Below, piece after piece: positions 16,595-25,434 of a stretch of 64,000 bases of DNA (its first letter is position 1; each line of letters begins with the position of its first letter). The notes beneath the pieces are model-generated. The model searched no databases. It had not been told where the DNA came from and saw nothing but the letters and a program-made list of their open reading frames with translations. A program made the position numbers and the translations under genes. This DNA is from Aphanothece hegewaldii CCALA 016. Its GTDB lineage: Bacteria > Cyanobacteriota > Cyanobacteriia > Cyanobacteriales > Microcystaceae. The DNA lies in assembly GCF_003007785.1 (NCBI RefSeq), contig NZ_PXOH01000011.1, positions 1 through 64,000 of the forward strand. The letters run 5' to 3'.

Positions 16595-18589
16595 TTAAGA
16601 ATAAGCACCCATTAACTCATCAGTATGTTTTACTAAAGAAGAATAGAAATCCAATCCAGGCATTAAACTATCAATGGATGCGCTTTCTAATTCTCTGAGT
16701 TGAGTTGTCTTGAAATTACCTGTCAAAGAAATAACATTAGCCGCTACTTTTGCAGGACTTGGAATGTCTATAATTTCTACAGAACTCATAGACGGAGCCT
16801 CAACTACTTGTAATGTCTTAGCTTGACGAGAATCATTAGCAATCAAGTCTGTAGTTGTGATGGCATTTCGGTTGCTCACTTCACCTTGATTTTGACTCAA
16901 AACATTAACCGCGCTCAGTTCGTAATCATTACTAGCCATACCAGACATCAAAGCACTAGAAAAACTACCTGTTCTCTTAACAGCTAAAGCTCGTCGTACT
17001 GCCGCATCAGCATTCACAAACCCACTACCAGTAAAATAATCATAGCCTGATGTCCCTAAATCAACGGCTGTTTGAGAGAGAATTTGTTTGACACCAGATG
17101 CACTAAGATTTGGGTTAGCGCTCCAAACTAAAGACGCTACTCCCGCTACGTTCGGTGCTGCTGCTGAGGTTCCGTTAAAACCGCTAGAACCATTGCCGTA
17201 ATAACTAAATTGAGTATTAGATGTATTGTTGGGATATGGCAAACCAGACGCTTTAGCACTAATCACCTCGGATGGCCCCATTAAGGTTAACCCAACGCCA
17301 TATTGAGAGTAATTAATTCTTTGTCCAGAGGTATTAGCTGCACCAACTGCAATGACGTTGCTGTAAGAGTTAGCTAGAATTGCTGGATAGGCGATGCTAC
17401 TCTGTCCACTGTTCCCCGAAGCAATTACAAAAAGCGCTTTACTTTGATTGTTAGCTACAAGTTGATTAAATGCAGAGTTTGAACTACCTCCACCTAAGCT
17501 CATGTTAATAACTAAACGCTTTCCTTGGCTATTAGCATAATTAATCATATTTTGTGTTGCCGTAGCCAATGATTGATCTCCCAACTCATTACCCGGAATA
17601 ACATCAATGTGGAAAACCTCAGAATTCCAGTTAATGCCACTCATTCCCAGTCCGTTATTACTCTTTGCTGCCATGATTCCTTGTACTGCGGTACCGTGAG
17701 AAGTACGCTGATTAACTGGGAAACGAGTATCGCTGAATTCATCCCGATAGTTGTTGGTATAAACGGTTGTATTAGGTAAATCAGGGTGAATGAAACCAGA
17801 ACTATTAACCCCTAATCCTGAGTCTTCAACTCCTAGCATGACATTTGTCGAACCTTTGGTAAACCACCAAGCATTATGAACCCCCATCATGTGTAAATTC
17901 CATTGGGAATTAAAGTAGGGATCGTTTGGTATGGTAGATAAATTGGCAGTACCGTTGGCAAAGCGAATATTATCGATTCCTTCAAAATAAATTTTAGAAC
18001 CGTTACTGAGTGTCATAGAATCAAATAGACGATTTCCACTGCCTGGATTGTACAAAACTCCGCCCGAAGAACCTGTGGAACTAACAAAGTTAAAAGCAAC
18101 GCTACTAGAATTAATCCCAGATAGATCGATATAATCTCTTAAACCACTACTATAATTTACATTGCCATTACCAGAGATGATGTAGTTATAGTTAGAGTTA
18201 ATCGTAAAGCGATCGGCCCCTAATGTTCCCCGAACCTTCTTAGTTCCTAATGCTGATGTACCCACCGAAAGCGGATCAATTTTACCAACAACAGAAGCAT
18301 TAGCAGATAGTCCAGTTAAAGGATCATTACTGCCTTGTGTTGTTAATTGTTCTACACTACCAACACGACTAATCAACGATTCTTTATTGATTATGGTTGT
18401 TTTTTCTAATGTTCGATCAATATATTCAGACTCAAAACCTGAATTGATAGCAAGTTGAGATTGAGAACTAAAATCTAATAAAGACGATTGTTCAGTTAGT
18501 CCAATTGAGCTATTTAATAAAGAATTGGAATCTAGTAAGCCACTATTTAGAGAAGTTGATTGATTTTCTGAGATGTTAGGTTCAAACAT
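16595..18589 (-). CDS. Subtilisin-like serine protease (S8 family)
   Basis: 664 residues. The catalytic triad is recognisable: Asp in LGVEDSGLGV (about residue 255), His in TSHGTAVQGIMAAK (about 297) and Ser in NGTSAAAPNVAGVASLVW (about 472). There is no classical signal peptide. The N-terminal 120 residues are Ser/Asn-rich. Residues about 125-215 (GADRFTINSNYNYIISGNG to YFEGIDNIRFANG) resemble the repeat-in-toxin-like modules of type I secreted cyanobacterial proteins, so export by type I secretion is possible. The C-terminal 110 residues are of unknown function. A role in processing the nearby TPS exoprotein is only a guess from position. Confidence 0.88.
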   Translation of the reverse strand: MFEPNISENQSTSLNSGLLDSNSLLNSSIGLTEQSSLLDFSSQSQLAINSGFESEYIDRTLEKTTIINKESLISRVGSVEQLTTQGSNDPLTGLSANASVVGKIDPLSVGTSALGTKKVRGTLGADRFTINSNYNYIISGNGNVNYSSGLRDYIDLSGINSSSVAFNFVSSTGSSGGVLYNPGSGNRLFDSMTLSNGSKIYFEGIDNIRFANGTANLSTIPNDPYFNSQWNLHMMGVHNAWWFTKGSTNVMLGVEDSGLGVNSSGFIHPDLPNTTVYTNNYRDEFSDTRFPVNQRTSHGTAVQGIMAAKSNNGLGMSGINWNSEVFHIDVIPGNELGDQSLATATQNMINYANSQGKRLVINMSLGGGSSNSAFNQLVANNQSKALFVIASGNSGQSSIAYPAILANSYSNVIAVGAANTSGQRINYSQYGVGLTLMGPSEVISAKASGLPYPNNTSNTQFSYYGNGSSGFNGTSAAAPNVAGVASLVWSANPNLSASGVKQILSQTAVDLGTSGYDYFTGSGFVNADAAVRRALAVKRTGSFSSALMSGMASNDYELSAVNVLSQNQGEVSNRNAITTTDLIANDSRQAKTLQVVEAPSMSSVEIIDIPSPAKVAANVISLTGNFKTTQLRELESASIDSLMPGLDFYSSLVKHTDELMGAYS

Positions 18590-18790
18590 TTGACATTTAC
18601 TCCTAAATAAAACATTCGTACACTAAATAAATTGGATGTCTTGAAAAGAAAAGCTTAGGCGAAGATTGTTTGTATAAACTGCATATTCTCACTCTAAAGC
18701 TATTATCAAACTCTGATGTGTCCAAAATAGAGATAAAATTGGATAAATCCATCTTTTAAGGCAATTCGGCTATTTTTTTAAGTTCATCAT

Positions 18791-19243
18791 TCAATGATTA
18801 CAATTGCATTTTTTAATGAATTTGTAATGAAGCCAAAAATTTAAAAGTAGTTGAGTTTGTTCGACTGATAAATGCAAAGCTTTTGAGAAGGCTAAGATAA
18901 AGGATTTTGGAGGAAATCGATTACATTTAGGGTTAGAATTGAAATAACGGTAAAGGGATTCTCGGTTCATATAATAATTTTGCTCCTGTAATTTATAGAA
19001 AAGCTTTTTGATGCTGACTTCTTTTTTTTTGAGGATTTTTTTGAGAAGTTCACTAAACTGAATTTTCTGATAATCTTGGATGACTTGAAAGATATATTCT
19101 ATAGATTGATAATCGTTAGTTGAATTATCTTGTATCATGACCTTTTCCCAAAATCTAGAAGTAACATCGCTCCTGTAATCGTTCATATATCTGAGGTTGG
19201 ATGGGTTATGCAATTTTTTTCGGTCTTGAATGAAATTATTCAT
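18791..19243 (-). CDS. Hypothetical protein with helical C-terminal region
   Basis: 150 residues, not recognised. The middle and C-terminal parts (VSIKKLFYKLQEQNYYMNRE, then FILAFSKALHLSVEQTQLLL) read like a helix-turn-helix of the Xre-like type found in signalling or regulatory proteins. The start is uncertain: ATGs at 19243, 19186 and 19138 are possible, and none has a strong ribosome-binding site. Base composition is very AT-rich. It may be a single-gene unit 200 bp downstream of the protease start. Confidence 0.5.
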   Translation of the reverse strand: MNNFIQDRKKLHNPSNLRYMNDYRSDVTSRFWEKVMIQDNSTNDYQSIEYIFQVIQDYQKIQFSELLKKILKKKEVSIKKLFYKLQEQNYYMNRESLYRYFNSNPKCNRFPPKSFILAFSKALHLSVEQTQLLLNFWLHYKFIKKCNCNH

Positions 19244-19421
19244 ATGGTTTTCTGGGTGATGTAAGTTTCAAGTGCATTAAATTACTTTTTGATGACTATT
19301 TTCAACTGAACCTGACAATTTAATTTTTTTAAGAAATAATACCAACAATAAAATTTAATTCCTTTCAGATTAGCCAGCCAAAAAATCCAGTTATTGTTGT
19401 AACTAAATTTTAAATAGTTCA

Positions 19422-19802
19422 TTAAATATTGCTCCATAATGGGTTTGGAGACCAAACTCCTACATTTTTTTGATTTAGAAACCAAACCCCGATATCATCT
19501 ATAAGAGAAATGTTATATAGTGGCGTTTTACAATAATCTTTTTGTCTTTTTGCATTACTTTTTTTAGTGGATGCTTGATTAGTTTTTTGCTGTTGTTGAA
19601 GCTGACATTGAGCTATCTCGAAAAATCTGCGACAATAATTAGTAGCATTTAAAGAAATTGATTGCTCAGAGTTAGCTAAATTTGTACATCGATTGATTTT
19701 TTCACGTAAAGAGTCTAAAGCTACTGCTTTGTTTTTTTCTAAATCAACTCTTAAGCTAAACAAAAGTATAGAGCTTAAAACAACTGTATTTAGCTTTTTC
19801 AT
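19422..19802 (-). CDS. Small exported hypothetical protein ending in a dispersed repeat
   Basis: 126 residues with a good ribosome-binding site (GGGAGG, 8 bases before the ATG) and a signal-peptide-like start (MKKLNTVVLSSILLFSLRVD). The mature part is rich in Asn, Cys and Gln and is not recognised. The last 20 or so residues (DIGVWFLNQKNVGVWSPNP) are a translation of the dispersed GGTTTGGAGACCAAAC repeat. The native C-terminus was therefore probably replaced or extended when the repeat was inserted. A smaller overlapping frame at 19282-19485 is considered spurious. Confidence 0.55.
   Translation of the reverse strand: MKKLNTVVLSSILLFSLRVDLEKNKAVALDSLREKINRCTNLANSEQSISLNATNYCRRFFEIAQCQLQQQQKTNQASTKKSNAKRQKDYCKTPLYNISLIDDIGVWFLNQKNVGVWSPNPLWSNI
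19441..19490. repeat. Dispersed palindromic repeat, site 2
   Basis: GGGTTTGGAGACCAAACTCC, a TACATTTTTTTG spacer and then GAAACCAAACCCC. Outer GGGTTTGG and CCAAACCCC arms can pair across about 35 bp. It is read as protein by the small gene at 19422-19802. Confidence 0.7.
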
Positions 19803-20006
19803 CTTTAATACCTCCCCGACATTTATCCTGTGCTGTCATTACTTATTTCTGGGCGCAAGGAGGTTATGCAATTGTTTTAAAATCTAAATTAGAGGCGATT
19901 TAATTTTTTTAGTATAAAAATACTATTAAGCGATGAAAAAAAGATAAACAGCGTTATGCTTATTTTAGGAAGTATTTACCGAAATTAGACAAGGGACAAA
20001 AATAGT

Positions 20007-20594
20007 ATGCAACTACAGACGGAAAAACGGTATTACACCCCAGAGGAGTACCTCGAACTAGAAGAAACCACCGAGTACAAAAATGAATATCTAGATGGAG
20101 AAATTATCCCGATAGTAGGAGATACAACGAATCATAATAAAATTTGTTTAAATTTTTGTCGAAATTTTCCTTTAAATATTAATTCCCAAAATTATGATAT
20201 TTATATGGCAGGAGTACGTTTATGGTTATCTGAATACCGTTTTTATACTTATCCTGATGTGATGGTTATTAAAGATAATCCGATTTATCATGGAAAAGGA
20301 AAATCAACAATTACCAATCCTCAAATCATTGTAGAAGTGTTATCCAAATCCACTCAAGGGTATGATAGAGGGGATAAATTTAGATATTATCGTTCTCTAC
20401 CTAGCTTCCAAGAATATATTTTAATTAATCAATATAGTTATACAGTCGAACAATATTTAAAACAATCTCAAGAACAATGGTCAATTCATTTTTATGAGGG
20501 CGAAAATGCGGTTTTACAATTAGCTTCTCTAGATTGGCAAATTTCTTTACATGATTTATATCAACGGGTAGATTTTGAATTAGTAGAAGATTAA
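20007..20594 (+). CDS. Uma2-family putative endonuclease (DUF820)
   Basis: 195 residues of the Uma2 family: YTPEEYLELEETTEYKNEYL with the start of the fold, YPDVMVI with the Asp, and IIVEVLSKSTQGYDRGDKFR with the E-V-L-S motif and following Arg/Lys helix, then EYILINQ. It is complete, unlike many Uma2 copies. Its stop TAA (20592-20594) is immediately followed by the stop of the wecA-like gene on the other strand, with no room for a separate terminator. Confidence 0.9.
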   Translation: MQLQTEKRYYTPEEYLELEETTEYKNEYLDGEIIPIVGDTTNHNKICLNFCRNFPLNINSQNYDIYMAGVRLWLSEYRFYTYPDVMVIKDNPIYHGKGKSTITNPQIIVEVLSKSTQGYDRGDKFRYYRSLPSFQEYILINQYSYTVEQYLKQSQEQWSIHFYEGENAVLQLASLDWQISLHDLYQRVDFELVED

Positions 20595-21659
20595 TTAATC
20601 TCCTAAGCGACTATTACGCCGCACTTGCCAACTAACATAAATTAATAATAAGGTAGCAACGATCGCAAAACCCCAACCACTAGGAACATTAGAAAAACCT
20701 AGCGCCAAACTGCCCACCCAAAACGTCAACGCATATATAAATAAAACCGTCAGACGATGAGAAATTCCAGCTTTGAGTAAACGATGATGGAGATGGCGTT
20801 TATCCGCTAAAAAGGGTGATTTTCCTTGACTGAGACGAGAAATAATCACAGTTGACATATCTATAATCGGGACAGCTAGAATTAGATAGGGTAATAACAC
20901 CGCAGTTACGGCAATGGTTGTCACAGCAGTTGTTTTAACTAAACCAATTACCGCCACACCTGCGAGAGTAAAGCCCATAAAATAAGCCCCACCATCACCC
21001 ATAAAAATTTGTGCAGGATTAAAATTATAGCGCAAGAAACCTAAAGCCCCACCGGCCATTGCTGCGGCGATAATAGCGGCTGAGGGTTGGTGCATTGCTA
21101 GAGTAACCATTAATAATACTACCGAAGAAATGCCGGCGACTCCTGCGGCTAATCCATCTAACCCATCAATCCAATTTATCGCATTTGCCATCCCCACTAA
21201 CCATATGACGGTGATGGGAAGACTTAGCCAACCAATATGAATTAAATCGGAAAAAGGAACCGAAAGAAAGTCAATTTTTACGCCGACAAGCCATGCTAAA
21301 GATGCGACAGTTACTTGCATTGCTAAACGAGAAAAAGGCGAAAGATTGTATAAATCATCCGCTAATCCGATTAAAAAGAAAGCTAATCCGCCGATGGTGA
21401 CTCCCCAAACTTCCCACTCACGGTTAGGGGGTAATCCTTTAAAACCACCCAACCACCAAATAATCAATAACGCAATTAACGTACCAATAAAAATCGAAAT
21501 GCCACCTAGACGTACCATTGGTTGTTTATGAACTTTTCGGTCGCCTGGTTGGTCAACATAACCACTTTTGAGGCCGACTGTTTTGACGACGGGGGTACTC
21601 CACAAAACGACGACATGAGAGATGAGAAAGGCAACTAGATGATATAAATCTCCAGACAT
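20595..21659 (-). CDS. MraY/WecA-family glycosyl-1-phosphate transferase
   Basis: 354 residues with about ten membrane segments. Family hallmarks are LADDLYNLSP (Asp pair), NAINWIDGLDGLAAGV (catalytic NxxNxxDGxDG), NPAQIFMGDGGAYFMG and KRHLHHRLL (His motif of the WecA-type cytoplasmic loop). It transfers a phospho-amino sugar to undecaprenyl phosphate in the inner membrane, the first step of a surface polysaccharide. The His loop and sequence favour WecA/Rfe type over MraY. It is a single gene, 78 bp downstream of the glyA stop in the same direction. Confidence 0.9.
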   Translation of the reverse strand: MSGDLYHLVAFLISHVVVLWSTPVVKTVGLKSGYVDQPGDRKVHKQPMVRLGGISIFIGTLIALLIIWWLGGFKGLPPNREWEVWGVTIGGLAFFLIGLADDLYNLSPFSRLAMQVTVASLAWLVGVKIDFLSVPFSDLIHIGWLSLPITVIWLVGMANAINWIDGLDGLAAGVAGISSVVLLMVTLAMHQPSAAIIAAAMAGGALGFLRYNFNPAQIFMGDGGAYFMGFTLAGVAVIGLVKTTAVTTIAVTAVLLPYLILAVPIIDMSTVIISRLSQGKSPFLADKRHLHHRLLKAGISHRLTVLFIYALTFWVGSLALGFSNVPSGWGFAIVATLLLIYVSWQVRRNSRLGD

Positions 21660-21737
21660 CTTGGCTATGTTGGGGGTGAATGGGATTAAGAGTACTCATG
21701 TGAAGTTTACCTTAATCCCAGCCTTTTAGACGAGGTT

Positions 21738-23021
21738 TTATACGATCGCTGGTACAGGAATTTTGAGATGAGGATATAACGGGAAGTTATTACAGAGTTT
21801 AGCCACTCTGTTTAAGCAATCTTGTTGTATTGACTCATTTTCTGGATTAGTCAAGCGATCGGCAATAATATTACCAATTTCGGTAAATTCTGCTTCCTTC
21901 ATGCCGCGAGTGGTCATTGCTGGAGATCCTAAACGAACTCCACTGGTGACAAAGGGGGAAGCGGGATCAAAGGGAACAGTATTTTTATTAGCCGTAATAT
22001 TAATGCCACTGAGTAGTTGATCGCCGACTTTGCCCGTCATATTTATTAAACGGAGATCCAATAGCATTAAATGATTATCTGTGCCATCTGTAACGAGTTT
22101 TAAGCCCCGTTGATTGAGTTGTTGGGCTAGGGACTTAGCATTGGCGATGACCTGCCCAGAATAGGCTTTAAACTCTGGTTTGAGGGCTTCTCCAAAGGCG
22201 ACGGCTTTACCTGCGATCACGTGTTCTAGTGGGCCGCCTTGACTTCCGGGGAACACTGCTTTATCGAATTTTTTGCCTAATTCTTCGTCTCTAGTTAGAA
22301 TTAAACCACCTCTTGGCCCTCTAAGGGTTTTGTGTGTGGTGGTGGTGACGACATCACATACGGAAATAGGACTCGGATGATGTCCGGTGGCGACTAAACC
22401 GGCAATATGGGCAATATCGGCCATTAAATATGCCCCTATTTCATCGGCAATGGCGCGGAATTTTTCAAATTCGATGATTCTCGGATACGCGGAATAGCCA
22501 CAAATTAAAAGTTTTGGACGTTCTTTGAGGGCAATATCTCGAATTAAGTCAAAATCGAGTCTTTCAGTGGTAGGATTAACCCCATACTGCACTACTTTAA
22601 ACCATAAACCTGAGACGTTTACGGGTGAACCATGCGTCAGGTGTCCACCATGAGACAAGTCCATCCCCATGATTGTATCACCTGGTTTCAGTAAGGAGAG
22701 AAATACCGCAAAGTTCGCCTGTGCGCCCGAATGGGGTTGTACATTAGCATGATTGGCCCCAAATAATTGTTTAACACGATCGATGGCTAATTGTTCAACT
22801 TGATCGACAAATTCACAGCCCCCGTAGTATCTTTTTTTGGGGAGTCCTTCTGCATATTTATTGGTTAAAACTGATCCTTGTGCCGCTAAAACCGCAGCCG
22901 AGGTAAAATTTTCACTAGCAATGAGTTCGAGGTGATCTCGTTGACGTTGTAACTCTCGATCGATCATCGATGCTACTGTTGGATCACTCAGGGCAAGTAT
23001 ATCTAAGTTAGTATCCGTCAC
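21738..23021 (-). CDS. glyA: Serine hydroxymethyltransferase
   Basis: 427 residues, full length, collinear with bacterial SHMT. It interconverts serine and glycine with tetrahydrofolate in the cytoplasm. Visible are [40 protein letters not shown], the PLP-binding lysine in [14 protein letters not shown], and [17 protein letters not shown]. It sits upstream of the wecA-like gene. Confidence 0.97.
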   Translation of the reverse strand: MTDTNLDILALSDPTVASMIDRELQRQRDHLELIASENFTSAAVLAAQGSVLTNKYAEGLPKKRYYGGCEFVDQVEQLAIDRVKQLFGANHANVQPHSGAQANFAVFLSLLKPGDTIMGMDLSHGGHLTHGSPVNVSGLWFKVVQYGVNPTTERLDFDLIRDIALKERPKLLICGYSAYPRIIEFEKFRAIADEIGAYLMADIAHIAGLVATGHHPSPISVCDVVTTTTHKTLRGPRGGLILTRDEELGKKFDKAVFPGSQGGPLEHVIAGKAVAFGEALKPEFKAYSGQVIANAKSLAQQLNQRGLKLVTDGTDNHLMLLDLRLINMTGKVGDQLLSGINITANKNTVPFDPASPFVTSGVRLGSPAMTTRGMKEAEFTEIGNIIADRLTNPENESIQQDCLNRVAKLCNNFPLYPHLKIPVPAIV

Positions 23022-23125
23022 GTTTGCTTATTCCCTACTTTCGTCGGTTTTAATTGTATGGCAATTCTCTATTATCGCTTATCTTCTTAAGCTTTGCTTT
23101 CAATATAGAGTACTCACTAACAAGT

Positions 23126-23917
23126 TTATGCACCCATTCCAGAATATCGCTTGAGTCCCATGCGCCATAACCAACGATACAAAAAGAAAAATATTGTACC
23201 CCAACCCAACATTACAAGACTACCCCGCACTAAATCGACGGGTAAACCAATTAAAATAGCAGCAGGAAAATGTATTAAATAAGGAAACGGTGTCCATTGT
23301 ATAAAGTCTCGAACTTGTGGGGGATAGACTTCTAACGGTGCAATCATTCCCGATAAGAACAGATAAAATAAGAACCAAAATTGTTCGATCGCGCTGGCAC
23401 GTTCTGTCCAAAATGATAACATCGAAAAAGTATACTGTATCAAGAACCGAACAACGAAAGCCATTACAATAGCCAGCAAAAATAAAATAACACTTTCTAG
23501 TTTCGGTATCCAAAACGCTTGGGGATACAGCGCAAAGAAGAGAACAATAAAAACACCCACTAAGACAAAACGAGTCATTTTTTCAGAAAGGTGTCGAGCA
23601 ATATGATGCCAAACGGGGTCAATAGGTTGCAATAATCGAAAAGATAATTTACCTTCAACGATTTCCCGTTCAAATTCCCAAATGACCCAAATTGTGGTAA
23701 ACTGTCTAACTAAAAAAACTGCAAAAAAATAACGGGCAAATTGAGTCGCATCTAAACCAAAATTACCGCCGTTTTGTGAAGCTTGTATCCAGACACCCAT
23801 TAAAATTAAAGGTAATGAACCCGCTAACGCCCATAAAAAAATTTCTGCTCGATACTCAATCATATGAGCATAATAGGTTGTAAGTAACGTAGTCATTGCT
23901 CGATAAAACCACTTCAT
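23126..23917 (-). CDS. ABC-2 type transporter permease (DUF990-like)
   Basis: 263 residues with six hydrophobic segments (for example IFLWALAGSLPLILMGVWI and FLFYLFLSGMIAPLEVYPP). The pattern GMIAPLEVYPPQVRDFIQWTPFPYLIHFPAAI is that of the ABC-2/DUF990 permeases that usually occur as two different subunits with one ATPase. Only this subunit is next to the ATPase here; a second permease is not in the window. The start ATG directly follows the TAA of the ATPase gene (TAAATG). The substrate is unknown. Confidence 0.88.
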   Translation of the reverse strand: MKWFYRAMTTLLTTYYAHMIEYRAEIFLWALAGSLPLILMGVWIQASQNGGNFGLDATQFARYFFAVFLVRQFTTIWVIWEFEREIVEGKLSFRLLQPIDPVWHHIARHLSEKMTRFVLVGVFIVLFFALYPQAFWIPKLESVILFLLAIVMAFVVRFLIQYTFSMLSFWTERASAIEQFWFLFYLFLSGMIAPLEVYPPQVRDFIQWTPFPYLIHFPAAILIGLPVDLVRGSLVMLGWGTIFFFLYRWLWRMGLKRYSGMGA

Positions 23918-24901
23918 TTAGGCAACAACTCCCGTTTGAAAAAGACGACCAATAATTTCTTCAATGGGTGGCTCATTAATACTAAGATCAATAATATCTA
24001 ATTCGGCGATAATTCGTGCGATCGCATTTCTTAACTTTTCCTGTGGTACGACTAATCTTATTTCTTTCCCATCAATACTGACAATCTCTCCATAGGAAAC
24101 TAACTGATTTTCCGACACAGGATAAGCTAACTCGATTTTGACTTCTCGACAGGGTGCAAATCGTTCTAACAAACCGTCTAGACTCCCATCATACATCAAA
24201 TTTCCATGATGGATCAGCATCACTCGTTTACACAAAGCCGTAATATCAGCCATATAATGACTGGTTAAAAGAATCGTCGCTTGATATCGTTGATTATATT
24301 CTTTTAGAAACTCTCTAACGGCTGCTTGGGCGTTAACATCGAGTCCTAATGTCGGTTCATCTAAAAATAATACCTGTGGGTGATGCAATAAAGCAGCGAG
24401 TAATTCTGCTTTCATTCTCTCACCTAAAGATAACTTACGAACGGGTTGTTTTAGCTTTTCTTGTAGCGTCAACATTTCCGATAACTCACCGAGACGCTGT
24501 TGAAAAACCGACTCAGGGATATTATACACTGCCGCATTAATCCGAAGAGAGTCTAAAGCTGGTAAATCCCATAATAATTGTTGTTTTTGTCCCATAACGA
24601 GACTCATTGTCTGTAAAAACTGCGGTTGTCTACGAAAAGGAACATAACCCGCGACTCTTACTCGTCCACATGACGGATGAACTAAACCTGTTAACATCTT
24701 AAGAGTAGTGGTTTTTCCTGCACCATTAGGACCGAGAAACCCGACAATTTCCCCTGGTTCTATTGTAAAAGAAACATTCTGTACAGCTTTGATTTCCCGA
24801 TAGGTGCGTTTAAAGAAATGAGTAATTGTCCCTTTTATTCCTGGTTCTTTGACCGCCACAGGATAAATTTTACTAAGATTGTCAACAATGATCATGGACA
24901 T
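23918..24901 (-). CDS. ABC transporter ATP-binding protein
   Basis: 327 residues. Walker A is GFLGPNGAGKTTTLKML, the signature RKLSLGERMKAELLAALL, Walker B VLFLDEPTLGLD and the switch His is in LLTSHYMAD. The pattern with IKAVQNVSFTIEPGEIVG and a C-terminal extension is that of ATPases partnering DUF990 permeases. It is the first gene of a two-gene operon with the permease immediately downstream. An export function is inferred from the ABC-2 partner. Confidence 0.92.
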   Translation of the reverse strand: MSMIIVDNLSKIYPVAVKEPGIKGTITHFFKRTYREIKAVQNVSFTIEPGEIVGFLGPNGAGKTTTLKMLTGLVHPSCGRVRVAGYVPFRRQPQFLQTMSLVMGQKQQLLWDLPALDSLRINAAVYNIPESVFQQRLGELSEMLTLQEKLKQPVRKLSLGERMKAELLAALLHHPQVLFLDEPTLGLDVNAQAAVREFLKEYNQRYQATILLTSHYMADITALCKRVMLIHHGNLMYDGSLDGLLERFAPCREVKIELAYPVSENQLVSYGEIVSIDGKEIRLVVPQEKLRNAIARIIAELDIIDLSINEPPIEEIIGRLFQTGVVA

Positions 24902-24999
24902 GGTGGGGAAAGTCGTAGAAATAATTAGTAATGCTGACGCTTCTAGATTATTACACGATTTTTGCTTTGAGTTGTTCTAGCTAACGTTAGATATTTAAG

Positions 25000-25127
25000 T
25001 CAATTAACCTCTTTATCATAGATGGCGATGGGGCGAGTTTGACCACCTTCGTACTTAACACACTCGTTTACCTTTTATAGGTGTAACGCTTGATCGCTCT
25101 GATGCTGACACCAAGATAATCAGCCAC
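25000..25127 (-). pseudogene. Relic of a small helix-turn-helix (excisionase-like) protein
   Basis: On the minus strand, 25127-25071 reads VADYLGVSIRAIKRYTYKR and then stops. In a second frame 25071-25003 reads VNECVKYEGGQTRPIAIYD and then KEVN before a stop at 25000. Together they look like a helix-turn-helix plus wing (the pattern VADYLGVSxRAIxRYxxxG...VKYEGGQTRPIAIYD) broken by one frameshift. No good start codon is present. It lies between the ABC operon and the restriction-modification genes. Confidence 0.55.
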
Positions 25128-25434
25128 TTTTTATTTTTTTATATGGGTTAAGGTAATATTGTAAGAGATTGATAAGGTAATGTAGACGGAATGAGATCGA
25201 GAGATTGAGCCAATATAGATATAATATGCTGCAAAATGTAATTTTTTGCCTATAATAGAAGCTGATGAATCTAAAAAATCTAAATCCATATCTAATTTAT
25301 CAGACTTTACATCGTAATAAATTTTGTGCGTCTTTTGTTTCTACACTTCAAACAATTGTTGTGACTGCTTTTTAAGCAAAATATCAGTTTCTGGCTCGAT
25401 GCCGCGAAAACCCCATTTTATTCAATAAATCTTT
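25128..25434. other. AT-rich upstream region of the restriction-modification genes
   Basis: There is no convincing gene. A -10-like TATAAT is seen at 25252-25257 (GCCTATAATAGAAG) and another AT-rich box near 25220. Either could serve the restriction gene at 25435, which would give a long leader. No ribosome-binding site is obvious before the ATG at 25435. Confidence 0.4.

Noticed and set aside
19282-19485. 67-residue minus-strand frame
   Set aside because: It overlaps the better supported exported protein at 19422-19802 in another frame and has no ribosome-binding site.
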